The translations under genes were made by a program, and so were the position numbers. Under the pieces are notes generated by a model. That model was not told the DNA's origin. It did no database searches and saw only the letters and a program-made list of their open reading frames with translations. This document shows, one piece after another, positions 52,366 through 61,240 of a DNA stretch of 64,000 nt (position 1 is the first letter of the stretch; the number at the start of each line of letters is the position of its first letter). Source of the stretch: Neobacillus mesonae (GTDB taxonomy: Bacteria; Bacillota; Bacilli; Bacillales; Cytobacillaceae); the NCBI RefSeq assembly GCF_001636315.1, contig NZ_KV440949.1:4296084-4360083 (forward strand). The letters run 5' to 3'.

Positions 52366-53379
52366 ATGTCTATATTACCGAAAAAAAATGAACTGGGATT
52401 TTTTGAAATCCGCCTGGAGTCCATTGGCGGGCTTGGGGCAAATTTGGCTGGAAAAATGCTGGCAGAGGCAGGGGTGTTAAGTCTTGGTTTAAAAGGATCT
52501 AACTTCTCATCTTATGGATCGGAGAAAAAAGGATCACCCGTAAAAAGCTTTATCCGTTTCTGCGACCCTGAAGTTGAAATCAGAGACCATAGTCCGATAG
52601 AACAGCCGCACATTGTCGGCGTATTTCATGAAGCATTGTATAAAACAGTAAATGTTGTAAGCGGTCTTGATGCGGAAGGAATTGTCTTAGTCAACACATC
52701 AAGAGATTTTGATGATGTTAGAAGAGATTTGCAGCTCGAATATGGAACTCTTGCAATTATTGATGCATTATCCATTGCCGTAGAGGAAAAAACAAAAGTC
52801 AATACTGCGATGCTGGGGGCATTGTATCGAATTTGCGATTTTCTAGATCCTGAGTCCATGCGTGATGTGATTAGAAAAACCTTCACAAAAAAATATCCGC
52901 ATTTAGTTGAGCCCAATATTCGTACATTTGACAGAGGATATAATGAGGTGCAATTTAAAACCTATGAAGTGCCTGAAGGAGCAAAAGGAAAAAACTTTAC
53001 CCGGTCCAAGCCTCAGTTAGGGTTTCTAACCCAGGAAATAGGCGGGGTCATTACTGCTCAAGCCAATAGCATATTAAAAGATTTAAGCGGCTCAAGACAG
53101 GGATTTCTTCCGGAATTTAAGCAGGAAAAATGTATTCATTGTGCTGCATGTGATAATGTTTGCCCTGATTTTTGTTTTGTTTGGGAAGAAGGGGAAGATA
53201 AGCGCGGCAGAAAGCAAATGTTCCTTAAAGGGATTGATTATCAATATTGCAAAGGCTGCCTAAAATGCGTCGAAGCATGTCCGACCGACGCACTTGGCGA
53301 CTTGCGAGAACTGCTCGGTTATGCAGATGAAAACCGGGTGAAGCAAAACTTTCCATTTGTAGCAGGAGGTAGGTTCTAA
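52366..53379 (+). CDS. 2-oxoacid:ferredoxin oxidoreductase, gamma domain plus 2[4Fe-4S] ferredoxin
   Basis: One of two subunits of an enzyme that decarboxylates a 2-oxoacid to an acyl-CoA and reduces ferredoxin. Residues 10-200 form the gamma domain (EIRLESIGGLGANLAGKML), and the C-terminal part holds two ferredoxin motifs, CIHCAACDNVCPD and CKGCLKCVEACPTD, for electron transfer. The ATG at 52366 follows GGGGGAAAGG. It overlaps the next gene by one base (TAATG), so the subunits are made together. Pyruvate, 2-oxoglutarate and branched-chain oxoacids are all possible substrates. The 320 bases before it are AT-rich with no gene I can support. Confidence 0.88.
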   Translation: MSILPKKNELGFFEIRLESIGGLGANLAGKMLAEAGVLSLGLKGSNFSSYGSEKKGSPVKSFIRFCDPEVEIRDHSPIEQPHIVGVFHEALYKTVNVVSGLDAEGIVLVNTSRDFDDVRRDLQLEYGTLAIIDALSIAVEEKTKVNTAMLGALYRICDFLDPESMRDVIRKTFTKKYPHLVEPNIRTFDRGYNEVQFKTYEVPEGAKGKNFTRSKPQLGFLTQEIGGVITAQANSILKDLSGSRQGFLPEFKQEKCIHCAACDNVCPDFCFVWEEGEDKRGRKQMFLKGIDYQYCKGCLKCVEACPTDALGDLRELLGYADENRVKQNFPFVAGGRF

Positions 53380-55673
53380 TGGCAATTTTAGAAGATCAAT
53401 TAACAGCCCAAAACGCCGCGGAGCAGGTTTTCACCTTTGAATCTGGAAATGAAATGGCTGCAATGGCTGCTGCGCAAATTAATTATCATATAATGGGATA
53501 CTTCCCAATTACCCCTTCAACTGAAGTTGCCCAGTTTTTAGATCAAATGAAAACGCGCGGCGAGCATGATATTAAGCTTATTCCGGCTGACGGGGAACAT
53601 GGTTCGGCAGGGATTTGTTACGGTGCGGCTGTAACTGGTGCACGTGTCTTTAATGCAACTAGTGCAAACGGATTCTTATACATGATTGAACAGATGCCTG
53701 TCCAATCAGGCACGCGTTTTCCAATGGTGCTTAACCTGGTTACTCGTTCGGTAAGCGGACCACTGGATATCCGCGGAGATCATTCCGATCTATATTATGC
53801 TTTAAATACAGGCTGGGTTATTTTAACAGCTAAAACACCTCAGGCTGTTTACGATATGAATATCATGGCATTGAAAATTGCCGAACATTCAAAAGTTCGT
53901 CTGCCGGTCATTGTTGCCTATGACGGTTTCTTTACTTCGCACCAAAAACGGAGAGTCGAGTACTTTAAAGACCGCCGTGTTGTACAACAATTTGTCGGCG
54001 AGTGCCCGACTGATTATAATTTTGCCAGGGATCCAAAAAAACCGGTAACCATTGGTGCTCATATGAGTGGTGATGATTTCATCAATAATCATTATCAGCA
54101 GTCGGAAGCAATGTACAATGCCTCAGATGTATTTAAAGAAGTTGCGGCCGAGTATCGGAAACTTTCAGGCAGGGAATATCCTGTTCTTGACCTATATAAA
54201 ATGGAAGAGGCGGAAGTGGCATTATTCCTTTTAAATTCAGCAGCTGAATCCGCCAAGGATGTGGCTGACCAGCTTCGTGCTAAGGGAATAAAGGCCGGGG
54301 TAATCAGCCCTAATATCATTCGTCCATTTCCGGCACAAGAAATTCGTGAAGCACTTAAGGGTGTGAAAGCATTGTTGATTGGCGAGCGTGCAGATTCCTA
54401 TGGTGCAAATGGTCCTAACTTAACACACGAAGTGAAATCTGCGCTTCAAGATGATAAAGATAATAAAACGATTTGCTTAAGCCGGGTATTTGGATTAGGA
54501 GGTAAAGATTTCTACGCAAGTGATGCCGAAAATCTGTTTGCAATGGCGATTGACGCAATGGAGAAAGGCTATGCTGAAAAACCTTTTGATTACTATGGCC
54601 ATGTTCCAGGTGATCCGGAAAAAAACCTTAAGCCTGTGATTCTCCCTCAGCATGGAGATGTCTATAATTCAGGGATGATTGAGGTAAAAATGGATGAGGA
54701 AACAAATAAATTAAAAGTGAAAATCCCGCCGCTGCGCGCATTAACAAGCAAGCCAAAACGAATTGCTTCAGGACATGGGGCTTGTCCCGGATGCGGAATT
54801 TTTGCCGGATTAGAGCTTTTCTTTAAAGGGATCGAGGGAGATATTGTGACCCTGTTCCAAACTGGCTGTGCGTATGTAACAACAACCGGTTATCCACATA
54901 CATCACATAAACAGACAATGATGCACAATTTGTTCCAAAACGGTGCCGCAACTCTATCCGGTACTGTTGAGGCATTTATGGAATTGAAGCGCCGCGGGGA
55001 AATTAAAGTTTCAGACGATGCTACATTTGTCATGGTAACGGGTGACGGAGGTATGGACATCGGTATGGGATCAGCTATTGGCACGGCACTAAGAGGACAT
55101 AAATTGATTATGCTTGAATATGATAATGAAGGCTATATGAATACTGGTTCTCAAATGTCCTATTCCACACCAATCGGTCATATGACGAGCACTTCTGGTG
55201 TTGGGAAAGCCCAGCGCGGCAAGGCTTTCCATCACAAGGATACGGCGCAAATTATGGCAGCGACCAATATGCCATACGTTTTCACAGGGTCAGAAGCCTT
55301 TCCGCAGGATTTGGTCAAAAAAGGTGCAAAAGCACAATGGTATGCTCAAAATGTCGGAACAGTATACGGCAAGATCTTGATTACCTGCCCATTAAACTGG
55401 AAGTCTGATGACCGGTACGGAACAAAGATTGTCGAAGCAGCTGTAAATTCTTGTTTCTTCCCTCTCTATGAGGTAGAACAAGGAATCACAACCATAACTT
55501 ATAATCCAGAGGAAAAAAATAAACGGATTTCGTTGTCAGAGTGGCTTAGATACATGGGAAAAACGAAACATCTGTTAAATGAAGAAAACAAGCCATTATT
55601 AGAAGAATTTGAAGAAGAAGTTGAAAAAAGATGGCAGCGCTTGAAAGCAAAGCATGAAAACCCAATGCTATAA
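53379..55673 (+). CDS. 2-oxoacid:ferredoxin oxidoreductase, fused alpha-beta TPP subunit
   Basis: A 764-residue fusion: alpha domain (about 20-240, GYFPITPSTEVAQFLDQMK and ADGEHGSAGICYGAA), a middle domain (about 270-380), and the thiamine-diphosphate beta domain (about 470-690) with HGACPGCGIFAGLELF, the TPP-binding GDGGMDIGMG and the downstream EYDNEGYMNTGSQ. With the partner subunit it should generate reduced ferredoxin from an oxoacid and CoA. A terminator with a 15-bp stem follows. The enzyme is oxygen-sensitive in many relatives but aerobic versions exist. Confidence 0.88.
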   Translation: MAILEDQLTAQNAAEQVFTFESGNEMAAMAAAQINYHIMGYFPITPSTEVAQFLDQMKTRGEHDIKLIPADGEHGSAGICYGAAVTGARVFNATSANGFLYMIEQMPVQSGTRFPMVLNLVTRSVSGPLDIRGDHSDLYYALNTGWVILTAKTPQAVYDMNIMALKIAEHSKVRLPVIVAYDGFFTSHQKRRVEYFKDRRVVQQFVGECPTDYNFARDPKKPVTIGAHMSGDDFINNHYQQSEAMYNASDVFKEVAAEYRKLSGREYPVLDLYKMEEAEVALFLLNSAAESAKDVADQLRAKGIKAGVISPNIIRPFPAQEIREALKGVKALLIGERADSYGANGPNLTHEVKSALQDDKDNKTICLSRVFGLGGKDFYASDAENLFAMAIDAMEKGYAEKPFDYYGHVPGDPEKNLKPVILPQHGDVYNSGMIEVKMDEETNKLKVKIPPLRALTSKPKRIASGHGACPGCGIFAGLELFFKGIEGDIVTLFQTGCAYVTTTGYPHTSHKQTMMHNLFQNGAATLSGTVEAFMELKRRGEIKVSDDATFVMVTGDGGMDIGMGSAIGTALRGHKLIMLEYDNEGYMNTGSQMSYSTPIGHMTSTSGVGKAQRGKAFHHKDTAQIMAATNMPYVFTGSEAFPQDLVKKGAKAQWYAQNVGTVYGKILITCPLNWKSDDRYGTKIVEAAVNSCFFPLYEVEQGITTITYNPEEKNKRISLSEWLRYMGKTKHLLNEENKPLLEEFEEEVEKRWQRLKAKHENPML

Positions 55674-55678
55674 AAAAC

Positions 55679-55712
55679 AACAAACGCAAAGCGACAACGC
55701 TTTGCGTTTGTT
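55679..55712 (+). terminator. Terminator of the oxidoreductase operon
   Basis: AACAAACGCAAAGCG / CGCTTTGCGTTTGTT, a 15-bp stem with an ACAA loop. A T-tract is nearly absent (TTATATTT), but the stem is strong. Confidence 0.75.
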
Positions 55713-55893
55713 ATATTTGATGGAATTGCTTTAGATAATTTTGAATCTATGGTGCTTGGAATGGAATTCAACCAAGTTTAAAGTAGCTTTTTAATAAATA
55801 AAAATTTGATGAAAAGGAATTTTCCCGCTATATGTCGAATAGAGTTTATATTATTGCTTGATATGGATGTAAGCGAGGGGGCATTAAGAAAAA

Positions 55894-57021
55894 ATGCAGT
55901 TCGATCAGGAGAATGCTATTCCTCTAAAACAAAAAGAGGAAAGTATTTTACAAGAAAACCAAGAAAGATATAAACGGGTTTTTGAGGACTCAATTGATGG
56001 ACTGATCCTTTGGGATCACCATTCTCGGATTGTGGACATCAATCTCGCCGGCGAAAAGCTATTTGGCCAATCCAAAAAGGAGCTGCTCGGTCAATTTGTA
56101 TATGATCCTTTTCATTCTAAAAAACAACTAATGCAAGAAATTATTCAACATCTCGAAATGACGTTAAAAAATCACCGTCATACCTCTACTATTATTTTTG
56201 ATGATACAAATGGCAATAGCAGAAGTATAGAGTGTAATTCCAAAATTAATATTACTGAAGGATTAAATCTGACTGTTTTTAAGGATAATACCGAAAAAGC
56301 GGCTATGGAGGAACAGCTGCGCAAATCAGAAACTTTAAATGTCATCGGCGAGCTTGCCGCCGGAATTGCTCATGAAATTAGAAACCCGATGACGGCATTA
56401 AAAGGCTTTATCCAATTACTTGAAAGCAGTATTAAAAAAGAGCATGCAATGTACTATCAGGTAATAACCGCTGAACTAAAGAGAATTGACTCTATTATTA
56501 ATGAGTTTTTGCTGCTGGCAAAGCCTCAGGCGATCAAGTTTCAGAAGAAAGATATCAGACAAATCATGCGGGAGACAATTGACTTATTACATGCACATGC
56601 CGTCCTACATAATGTACAATTCTTAACTAAATACGATGAAGACCTTCCACCTCTTTTTTGTGAGCCAAATCAACTAAAAAAAGTTTTTATCAATTTAATC
56701 AAAAATGCTATTGAAGTAATGCCAAAAGGTGGAAACATTTCTGTTGAAGTAAAGAAACTTGAAAATAATCGAGCCTACATTTCCATTCAAGATGAGGGGA
56801 CTGGAATCTCAAAAGAAAAAATCAAAAAACTTGGAGAGCCCTTTTATACAACAAAGGAAAGAGGAACAGGGCTGGGACTAATGGTAAGCTATAAAATTAT
56901 CGAAGAGCATCAAGGAACGATTAAAATTGAAAGTGAAGAAGGTAGAGGGAGTATTTTTCATATTATATTGCCGCTCAATTTCAAACTTGAAGCCAATCAA
57001 GCAGAAAATGATCTTATTTAA
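55894..57021 (+). CDS. PAS-domain histidine kinase, sporulation-kinase type
   Basis: A 375-residue cytoplasmic kinase without membrane segments. A PAS domain covers about residues 25-140 (YKRVFEDSIDGLILWDHHSR), then the dimerisation domain with the phosphorylated His in AAGIAHEIRNPMTALKGF, the ATPase N-box LINLIKNAIEVMPKGG, and G-boxes DEGTGIS and GTGLGLMVSYKII. The H-box matches the KinA-E family that feeds the Spo0F phosphorelay. It is next to mtnE, and a Spo0E-type gene follows, an arrangement recalling kinE-mtn-spo0E of Bacillus subtilis. No response regulator is adjacent. A terminator follows. Confidence 0.85.
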   Translation: MQFDQENAIPLKQKEESILQENQERYKRVFEDSIDGLILWDHHSRIVDINLAGEKLFGQSKKELLGQFVYDPFHSKKQLMQEIIQHLEMTLKNHRHTSTIIFDDTNGNSRSIECNSKINITEGLNLTVFKDNTEKAAMEEQLRKSETLNVIGELAAGIAHEIRNPMTALKGFIQLLESSIKKEHAMYYQVITAELKRIDSIINEFLLLAKPQAIKFQKKDIRQIMRETIDLLHAHAVLHNVQFLTKYDEDLPPLFCEPNQLKKVFINLIKNAIEVMPKGGNISVEVKKLENNRAYISIQDEGTGISKEKIKKLGEPFYTTKERGTGLGLMVSYKIIEEHQGTIKIESEEGRGSIFHIILPLNFKLEANQAENDLI

Positions 57022-57052
57022 AAAAGTAATTCGAAAATCGAATTGCTTTTTT
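57021..57052 (+). terminator. Terminator of the PAS kinase gene
   Basis: AAAAAGTAATTCG / CGAATTGCTTTTT stem (one G-T pair) overlapping the stop codon, with a T-tract. Confidence 0.85.
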
Positions 57053-57231
57053 AGTAAGGCTATCTGTTAATTGCGCTAAAAAGTAACAGATGGATAAATA
57101 TCAGTAATAAATTTTTAGAATTTTTGCTTTACAAGACTGGATAAAAGTAATATCATTTGTGACTAGAATTTCAAATTTTAAAAAAAGCCAATCATTAAAG
57201 ATTCATGAGAAAAGATAAAGCAGGTGAAGAC

Positions 57232-58404
57232 ATGACGAAATTTCCGTCATCTGAATTATTAAATAGTCTGCCAAAGCAATTTTTTGCAGCGTTGACGAAG
57301 AAGGCTAGCCAGTTCATTGAGCAGGGATATGATGTCATTAATTTAGGACAGGGCAATCCGGATCAGCCAACCCCAAAGCATATTGTTGCAAAGCTCCAGG
57401 AAGCAGCAGCCAATCCACTAAACCATAAATATTCTCCATTTCAAGGGTTTAGTTATTTTAAGCAGGCTGCAGTCGATTTTTATATGAGAGAATATGGGGT
57501 TTCGCTTGACCCTGATAAGGAAGTGGCAATTTTGTTTGGCGGTAAGGCGGGCCTGGTAGAAATTCCCCAGTGTCTGTTAAATCCGGGCGATACAATTCTT
57601 GTCCCAGACCCGGGTTATCCTGATTATTGGTCAGGGATTGCCTTAGCAAAAGCGGAAATGGTAACGATGCCGTTACGTGAAGAAAATCACTTTCTGCCGA
57701 ATTACCAAGAACTTTCCTCAGATAATTTGGCGGATGCAAAATTAATGTTTTTAAATTATCCTAATAACCCAACCGGCGCCGTGGCAACAAAGGAATTTTT
57801 CGAAGAAACCGTCAAACTTGCAAATGATCATAATATTTGTATAGTTCATGATTTTGCTTATGGGGCAATTGGTTTTGACGGAATTAAGCCGCTAAGCTTT
57901 TTGCAGGCAAAAGGGGCAAAAAATATCGGAGTTGAGATCTACACATTATCTAAAACCTACAATATGGCCGGCTGGCGGGTTGCTTTTGCTGTGGGGAATG
58001 AGAGTATTATCTCAAGCATTGAGCTCCTGCAGGATCACTTATATGTCAGTTTGTTTGGAGCGGTCCAGGAAGCGGCAGCAGAAGCGCTGACAGGGCCGCA
58101 GGAGTGTGTAAGGGAATTAACTAGATTATATGAACAAAGAAGGAACGTACTGATTGACGGACTTAAGGCAATCGGCTGGGAAGTAACTGCTCCAAAGGGC
58201 TCATTTTTTGCTTGGTTGAAGGTACCAAAAGGGTATACATCAGAGGAATTTTCCACGATTTTACTCGAACAGGCTCATATTATGGTTGCACCTGGGATAG
58301 GATTTGGTTCATTTGGAGAAGGATTTGTCCGCGTGGGTCTCTTGTCATCAGAAGAACGTCTTATAGAGGCTGTCAGCAGAATCAGAAGTCTACAAATTGT
58401 TTAA
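57232..58404 (+). CDS. mtnE: Aminotransferase MtnE (methionine salvage)
   Basis: A 390-residue PLP fold-type I aminotransferase. In the methionine salvage pathway MtnE converts 4-methylthio-2-oxobutyrate to methionine. It begins SSELLNSLPKQFFAALTKKA, which closely matches Bacillus MtnE, then VINLGQGNPDQPTP, FLNYPNNPTGAV with the conserved Asn-Pro, and the PLP lysine in YTLSKTYNMAGWR. The ATG at 57232 follows AGGTGAAG. The other mtn genes are not in this window and no SAM-riboswitch precedes it, so the pathway assignment rests on similarity. Confidence 0.75.
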   Translation: MTKFPSSELLNSLPKQFFAALTKKASQFIEQGYDVINLGQGNPDQPTPKHIVAKLQEAAANPLNHKYSPFQGFSYFKQAAVDFYMREYGVSLDPDKEVAILFGGKAGLVEIPQCLLNPGDTILVPDPGYPDYWSGIALAKAEMVTMPLREENHFLPNYQELSSDNLADAKLMFLNYPNNPTGAVATKEFFEETVKLANDHNICIVHDFAYGAIGFDGIKPLSFLQAKGAKNIGVEIYTLSKTYNMAGWRVAFAVGNESIISSIELLQDHLYVSLFGAVQEAAAEALTGPQECVRELTRLYEQRRNVLIDGLKAIGWEVTAPKGSFFAWLKVPKGYTSEEFSTILLEQAHIMVAPGIGFGSFGEGFVRVGLLSSEERLIEAVSRIRSLQIV

Positions 58405-58413
58405 AAACGACTT

Positions 58414-58452
58414 TGTCGAAAAAACAAGAAATTTATTAATGTATTTGTCGAA
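58414..58452. promoter_or_regulatory. Pair of Spo0A boxes upstream of the Spo0E-like gene
   Basis: TGTCGAA occurs at 58414-58420 and again at 58446-58452, both embedded in TTTGTCGAAA and on the same strand, 32 bases (about three helical turns) apart. TGTCGAA is the 0A box bound by phosphorylated Spo0A. Being 130-170 bases upstream of the Spo0E-like start, they suggest feedback from the phosphorelay. Confidence 0.6.
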
Positions 58453-58581
58453 ACACAAGAGAAATAGAATGTTTTGTCTACTTTTGCGAAGCTATTTACT
58501 TTTATAAAAAATCTGTCATAATTCTTCAAGTAGTCTAATTTTTTCACTAAAAAAGTAGAAGCTTAAGAGGTAGGGATAAAA

Positions 58582-58824
58582 GTGTACGGATCCAGTAATA
58601 GTCAAACTGAAATGATTGAAGAGATAAAGGTCAAAAGAGAATTAATGATAAAAAGTGCGAATACATTTGGATTTACCAGTGATGAAACCATCAGGTATAG
58701 TCAGGAACTGGACGAACTGATTAACGAATACCATAGAATGATGGGACAAGCTTCTTCACCATGTGAAGAGGTAAGGCTGGCTTTTAAACAAACCATAATG
58801 ATCTGGCCAAAAGTTCTTGTATAA
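58582..58824 (+). CDS. Spo0E-family aspartyl-phosphate phosphatase
   Basis: An 80-residue helical protein with the Spo0E signature SQELDELINEY (consensus SQELD..I) in its second half-helix, the residues that insert into the active site of Spo0A~P and remove the phosphate. It starts at GTG 58582 after GAGGTAGGG. Such proteins lower sporulation drive. The nearby PAS kinase and paired 0A boxes place it in the phosphorelay network. Confidence 0.88.
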   Translation: MYGSSNSQTEMIEEIKVKRELMIKSANTFGFTSDETIRYSQELDELINEYHRMMGQASSPCEEVRLAFKQTIMIWPKVLV

Positions 58825-59342
58825 CGTATTTAAGCTTTCTTTACAGATTAATAACACTCATTTCTTAGGCTTTGGGAGCAGCAAAGAGGCCTTCTGATCC
58901 ATTTTATATTAAATTGTTTGAGGGTCTCTTGCTGTTATTACAATTCTGCAGTGATCAATATGTAAATCATAAACCTCCATTCACAAAAATGTCATTTTCT
59001 CCACTTATAAACACTACTGTGATTTTTATCATTGTTTATATCCCAATATTTCATATAGTTATATTAATAGTATCTCAATTTTCACATCACAATTTAAGCA
59101 TGCTCCAAAATAATAATTCTTGCTCCTTTGTCATACATACTGTATCAAAAGTCCAAAATCTTTTTTTAAGGTCATTATACTGTCTCATTTTTGCGTAATT
59201 TTTATTTTTATGTAAAGAAATCTTTTCCTGTTGGTCTATGCTTATATGGCGATTCATATATCGTTAATAAAAGCATTTTCTATAACCAAGCAAGGCAAAC
59301 GCTTACAACATTCTAAGATCCTTTGGGGGAGGGAAGTCCTAC
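58825..59342. other. Intergenic region of about 520 bases without a supported gene
   Basis: The stretch is AT-rich. A frame at 58872-59198 has no ribosome site and no recognisable protein character. Near the downstream end, GGCAAACGCTTACA (59294-59307) differs from the CcpA cre consensus at two positions and may be a catabolite-response element for fixABCX. No terminator-like hairpin, riboswitch or RNA gene was recognised. Confidence 0.5.
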
Positions 59343-60164
59343 ATGCACATTGTCGTATGTGTTAAACAAGTACCAGACACAAAAATTATTAAAATTAATC
59401 CCAAAACCAACACGCTCGACCGCCGAAGTGCTCCTGCTATTTTAAATCCTTATGATGCACATGCTGTTCAGGAGGCTGTTAAAATTAAGGAAGAAACCGG
59501 CGGTACAATCTCCGTATTATCAATGGGACCGCCGCAGGCAACGGCAGTAATCAAAAAAAGCATTGAAATTGGTGCCGATAGAGGATATTTAATTTCAGAC
59601 CGCGCATTTGCGGGTGCTGATACACTTGCCACAAGCTACGCTCTATCAAAAGCGCTTGAAAGGATAGGTAAAGACCTTCCTGTTGATATGATTATTTGCG
59701 GAAAGCACGCCATTGATGGGGATACAGGACAAGTTGGACCAGGAATTGCCCGCCGGCTGGATATTCCGCCGATTACAAGTGTTATAGAAGTAACGGAAGT
59801 GAATCAGCAGGAGAAAACGGTTCTAATCAAACGAAAACTCACCAGCGGGTATGAATTAATTCAGTCCGAACTGCCTTGCTTATTAACGGTTGAAAAAGAA
59901 ATAAATGAAATTGAATATTCACCGATGCCAAATATGGTTAAAGCCGCAAGATACGATCCTATTATCTGGACGGTAAATGATTTAGAAAATGTTGATCTGT
60001 CTCAGCTAGGGTTAAAGGGCTCACCAACCATTGTTGGTAAAATGTTTACACCTCCACGGCCAGAAGGCGGTAAAAAGGTCGAAGGCTCTTCCGCCGAGCA
60101 GGTTAGCCAGCTAATGGAAATCTTGAAAGAGAAAAAAGACCTATTTACCTTACAGTCAAAATAA
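59343..60164 (+). CDS. fixA: FixA, electron-transfer flavoprotein beta subunit (bifurcating type)
   Basis: A 273-residue EtfB-family subunit. The loop SMGPPQA, followed by DRAFAGADTLATSYALSKAL and GKHAIDGDTGQVGPG, is the signature seen in EtfB proteins of electron-bifurcating complexes and differs from the beta-oxidation EtfB. FixA and FixB bind NADH and flavins and split electrons to quinone (through FixC) and to ferredoxin. GGGGGAGGG precedes the ATG. It starts the fixABCX operon. Confidence 0.9.
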   Translation: MHIVVCVKQVPDTKIIKINPKTNTLDRRSAPAILNPYDAHAVQEAVKIKEETGGTISVLSMGPPQATAVIKKSIEIGADRGYLISDRAFAGADTLATSYALSKALERIGKDLPVDMIICGKHAIDGDTGQVGPGIARRLDIPPITSVIEVTEVNQQEKTVLIKRKLTSGYELIQSELPCLLTVEKEINEIEYSPMPNMVKAARYDPIIWTVNDLENVDLSQLGLKGSPTIVGKMFTPPRPEGGKKVEGSSAEQVSQLMEILKEKKDLFTLQSK

Positions 60165-60208
60165 AACTGTGAAAATTAATGAGCTTGTCTTTTTAGGGAG
60201 GGGTACAC

Positions 60209-61240
60209 ATGAACTTAGACGATTACCGTGGAGTTTGGGTATTTATTGAACAAAACGATGGAAAAATCGAAGGGGTCTCATTAGAATTGCTGGGTGCCGG
60301 AAGAAAGCTTGCTGATAAATTAGAGGTTCCTTTGGCTGGCTTTTTACTTGGCGATGGGATAAAAGCTTTAGCAAATCAATTAATAGCTTACGGGGCTGAT
60401 CAAGTATATGTGATAGATCATCCGGTATTAAAACATTATCGGACAGAGTCTTATATGAAGGGTGTCATCAGCTTAGCGCAAAACTACAAGCCGGAAATTA
60501 TCCTATACGGTGCGACGCCTAATGGGAAAGACCTCGCCAGCGCGGTTGCAACCGATTTAAATACCGGTCTTACCGCTGATACGACAATGCTGGACGCGGA
60601 TGAAAGCAATCGCTTGCTGGAGGCAAGCCGGCCTGCATTCGGGGGCAATATCATGGCCACGATTCTTTGTAAAAAGCATCGTCCGCAAATGGCCACTGTT
60701 AGACCAAAAGTGATGAAAGCGTTAGTGCCTGATTCAAGCCGAACAGGTCAAATTATTGAAGAGAAAATATCCTTAAAAGAAGAAGATATGCGTACAAAAG
60801 TACTACAAATTGTGAATGATGTAACAAAAAAGACGAATTTAGCAGATGCACATGTCATAATATGTGGTGGAAAAGGCATGGGCGATTTGCAAAATTTCCA
60901 ATTAATCCATGAATTGGCTGAAACGATAGGCGCGGCCGTTGGCGGTACACGTGATGTGGTGGAGGCAGGGTGGCTGCCGCATGAACAGCAAATCGGTCAG
61001 ACAGGTGAAACGGTTACACCTAAGATTTATTTTGCCATCGGGGTATCGGGAGCTATTCAGCATGTTGTGGGGATGAAGAATTCCGAGCTGATCATTGCCA
61101 TTAATAAAGATCCCAATGCACCGATATTTGATGTCGCAACATTCGGGATTGTAGGCGACGCAATGGAAATAGTACCTAAACTTATCGAACAATTTAAAAG
61201 CTTGAGGACAGAAAAAGGCGGTGAAGTAAGCTATGCCTGA
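60209..61240 (+). CDS. fixB: FixB, electron-transfer flavoprotein alpha subunit
   Basis: A 343-residue EtfA-family protein. The N-terminal half is the EtfA alpha/beta domain; the C-terminal half is the FAD-binding domain with VIICGGKGMGD, VGGTRDVVEAGW, IGQTGETVTPKIY, and the FAD-contacting IGVSGAIQHVVGM and INKDPNAPIFDVA segments. No extra ferredoxin domain is fused. GGGAGGGG precedes the ATG. It overlaps fixC by eight bases, supporting one operon and translational coupling. Confidence 0.92.
   Translation: MNLDDYRGVWVFIEQNDGKIEGVSLELLGAGRKLADKLEVPLAGFLLGDGIKALANQLIAYGADQVYVIDHPVLKHYRTESYMKGVISLAQNYKPEIILYGATPNGKDLASAVATDLNTGLTADTTMLDADESNRLLEASRPAFGGNIMATILCKKHRPQMATVRPKVMKALVPDSSRTGQIIEEKISLKEEDMRTKVLQIVNDVTKKTNLADAHVIICGGKGMGDLQNFQLIHELAETIGAAVGGTRDVVEAGWLPHEQQIGQTGETVTPKIYFAIGVSGAIQHVVGMKNSELIIAINKDPNAPIFDVATFGIVGDAMEIVPKLIEQFKSLRTEKGGEVSYA

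Noticed and set aside
55833-55839. Single TGTCGAA sites at 1370, 17526 and 55833 as Spo0A boxes
   Set aside because: A seven-base word is expected about eight times on both strands in 64 kb, so isolated copies are not evidence; only the pair at 58414 and 58446 was kept.
57053-57231. SAM riboswitch (S-box) upstream of mtnE
   Set aside because: The conserved S-box core sequences and a following terminator are absent; only a small inverted repeat (ATCTGTTA / TAACAGAT) is seen.
58872-59198. 108-codon plus-strand frame
   Set aside because: No ribosome site, AT-rich low-complexity translation with no recognisable family; more likely non-coding DNA before fixA.
59200-59342. Sigma-54 promoter for fixABCX
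   Set aside because: No GG-N10-GC pair of the TGGCAC / TTGCA type was found in the upstream region.
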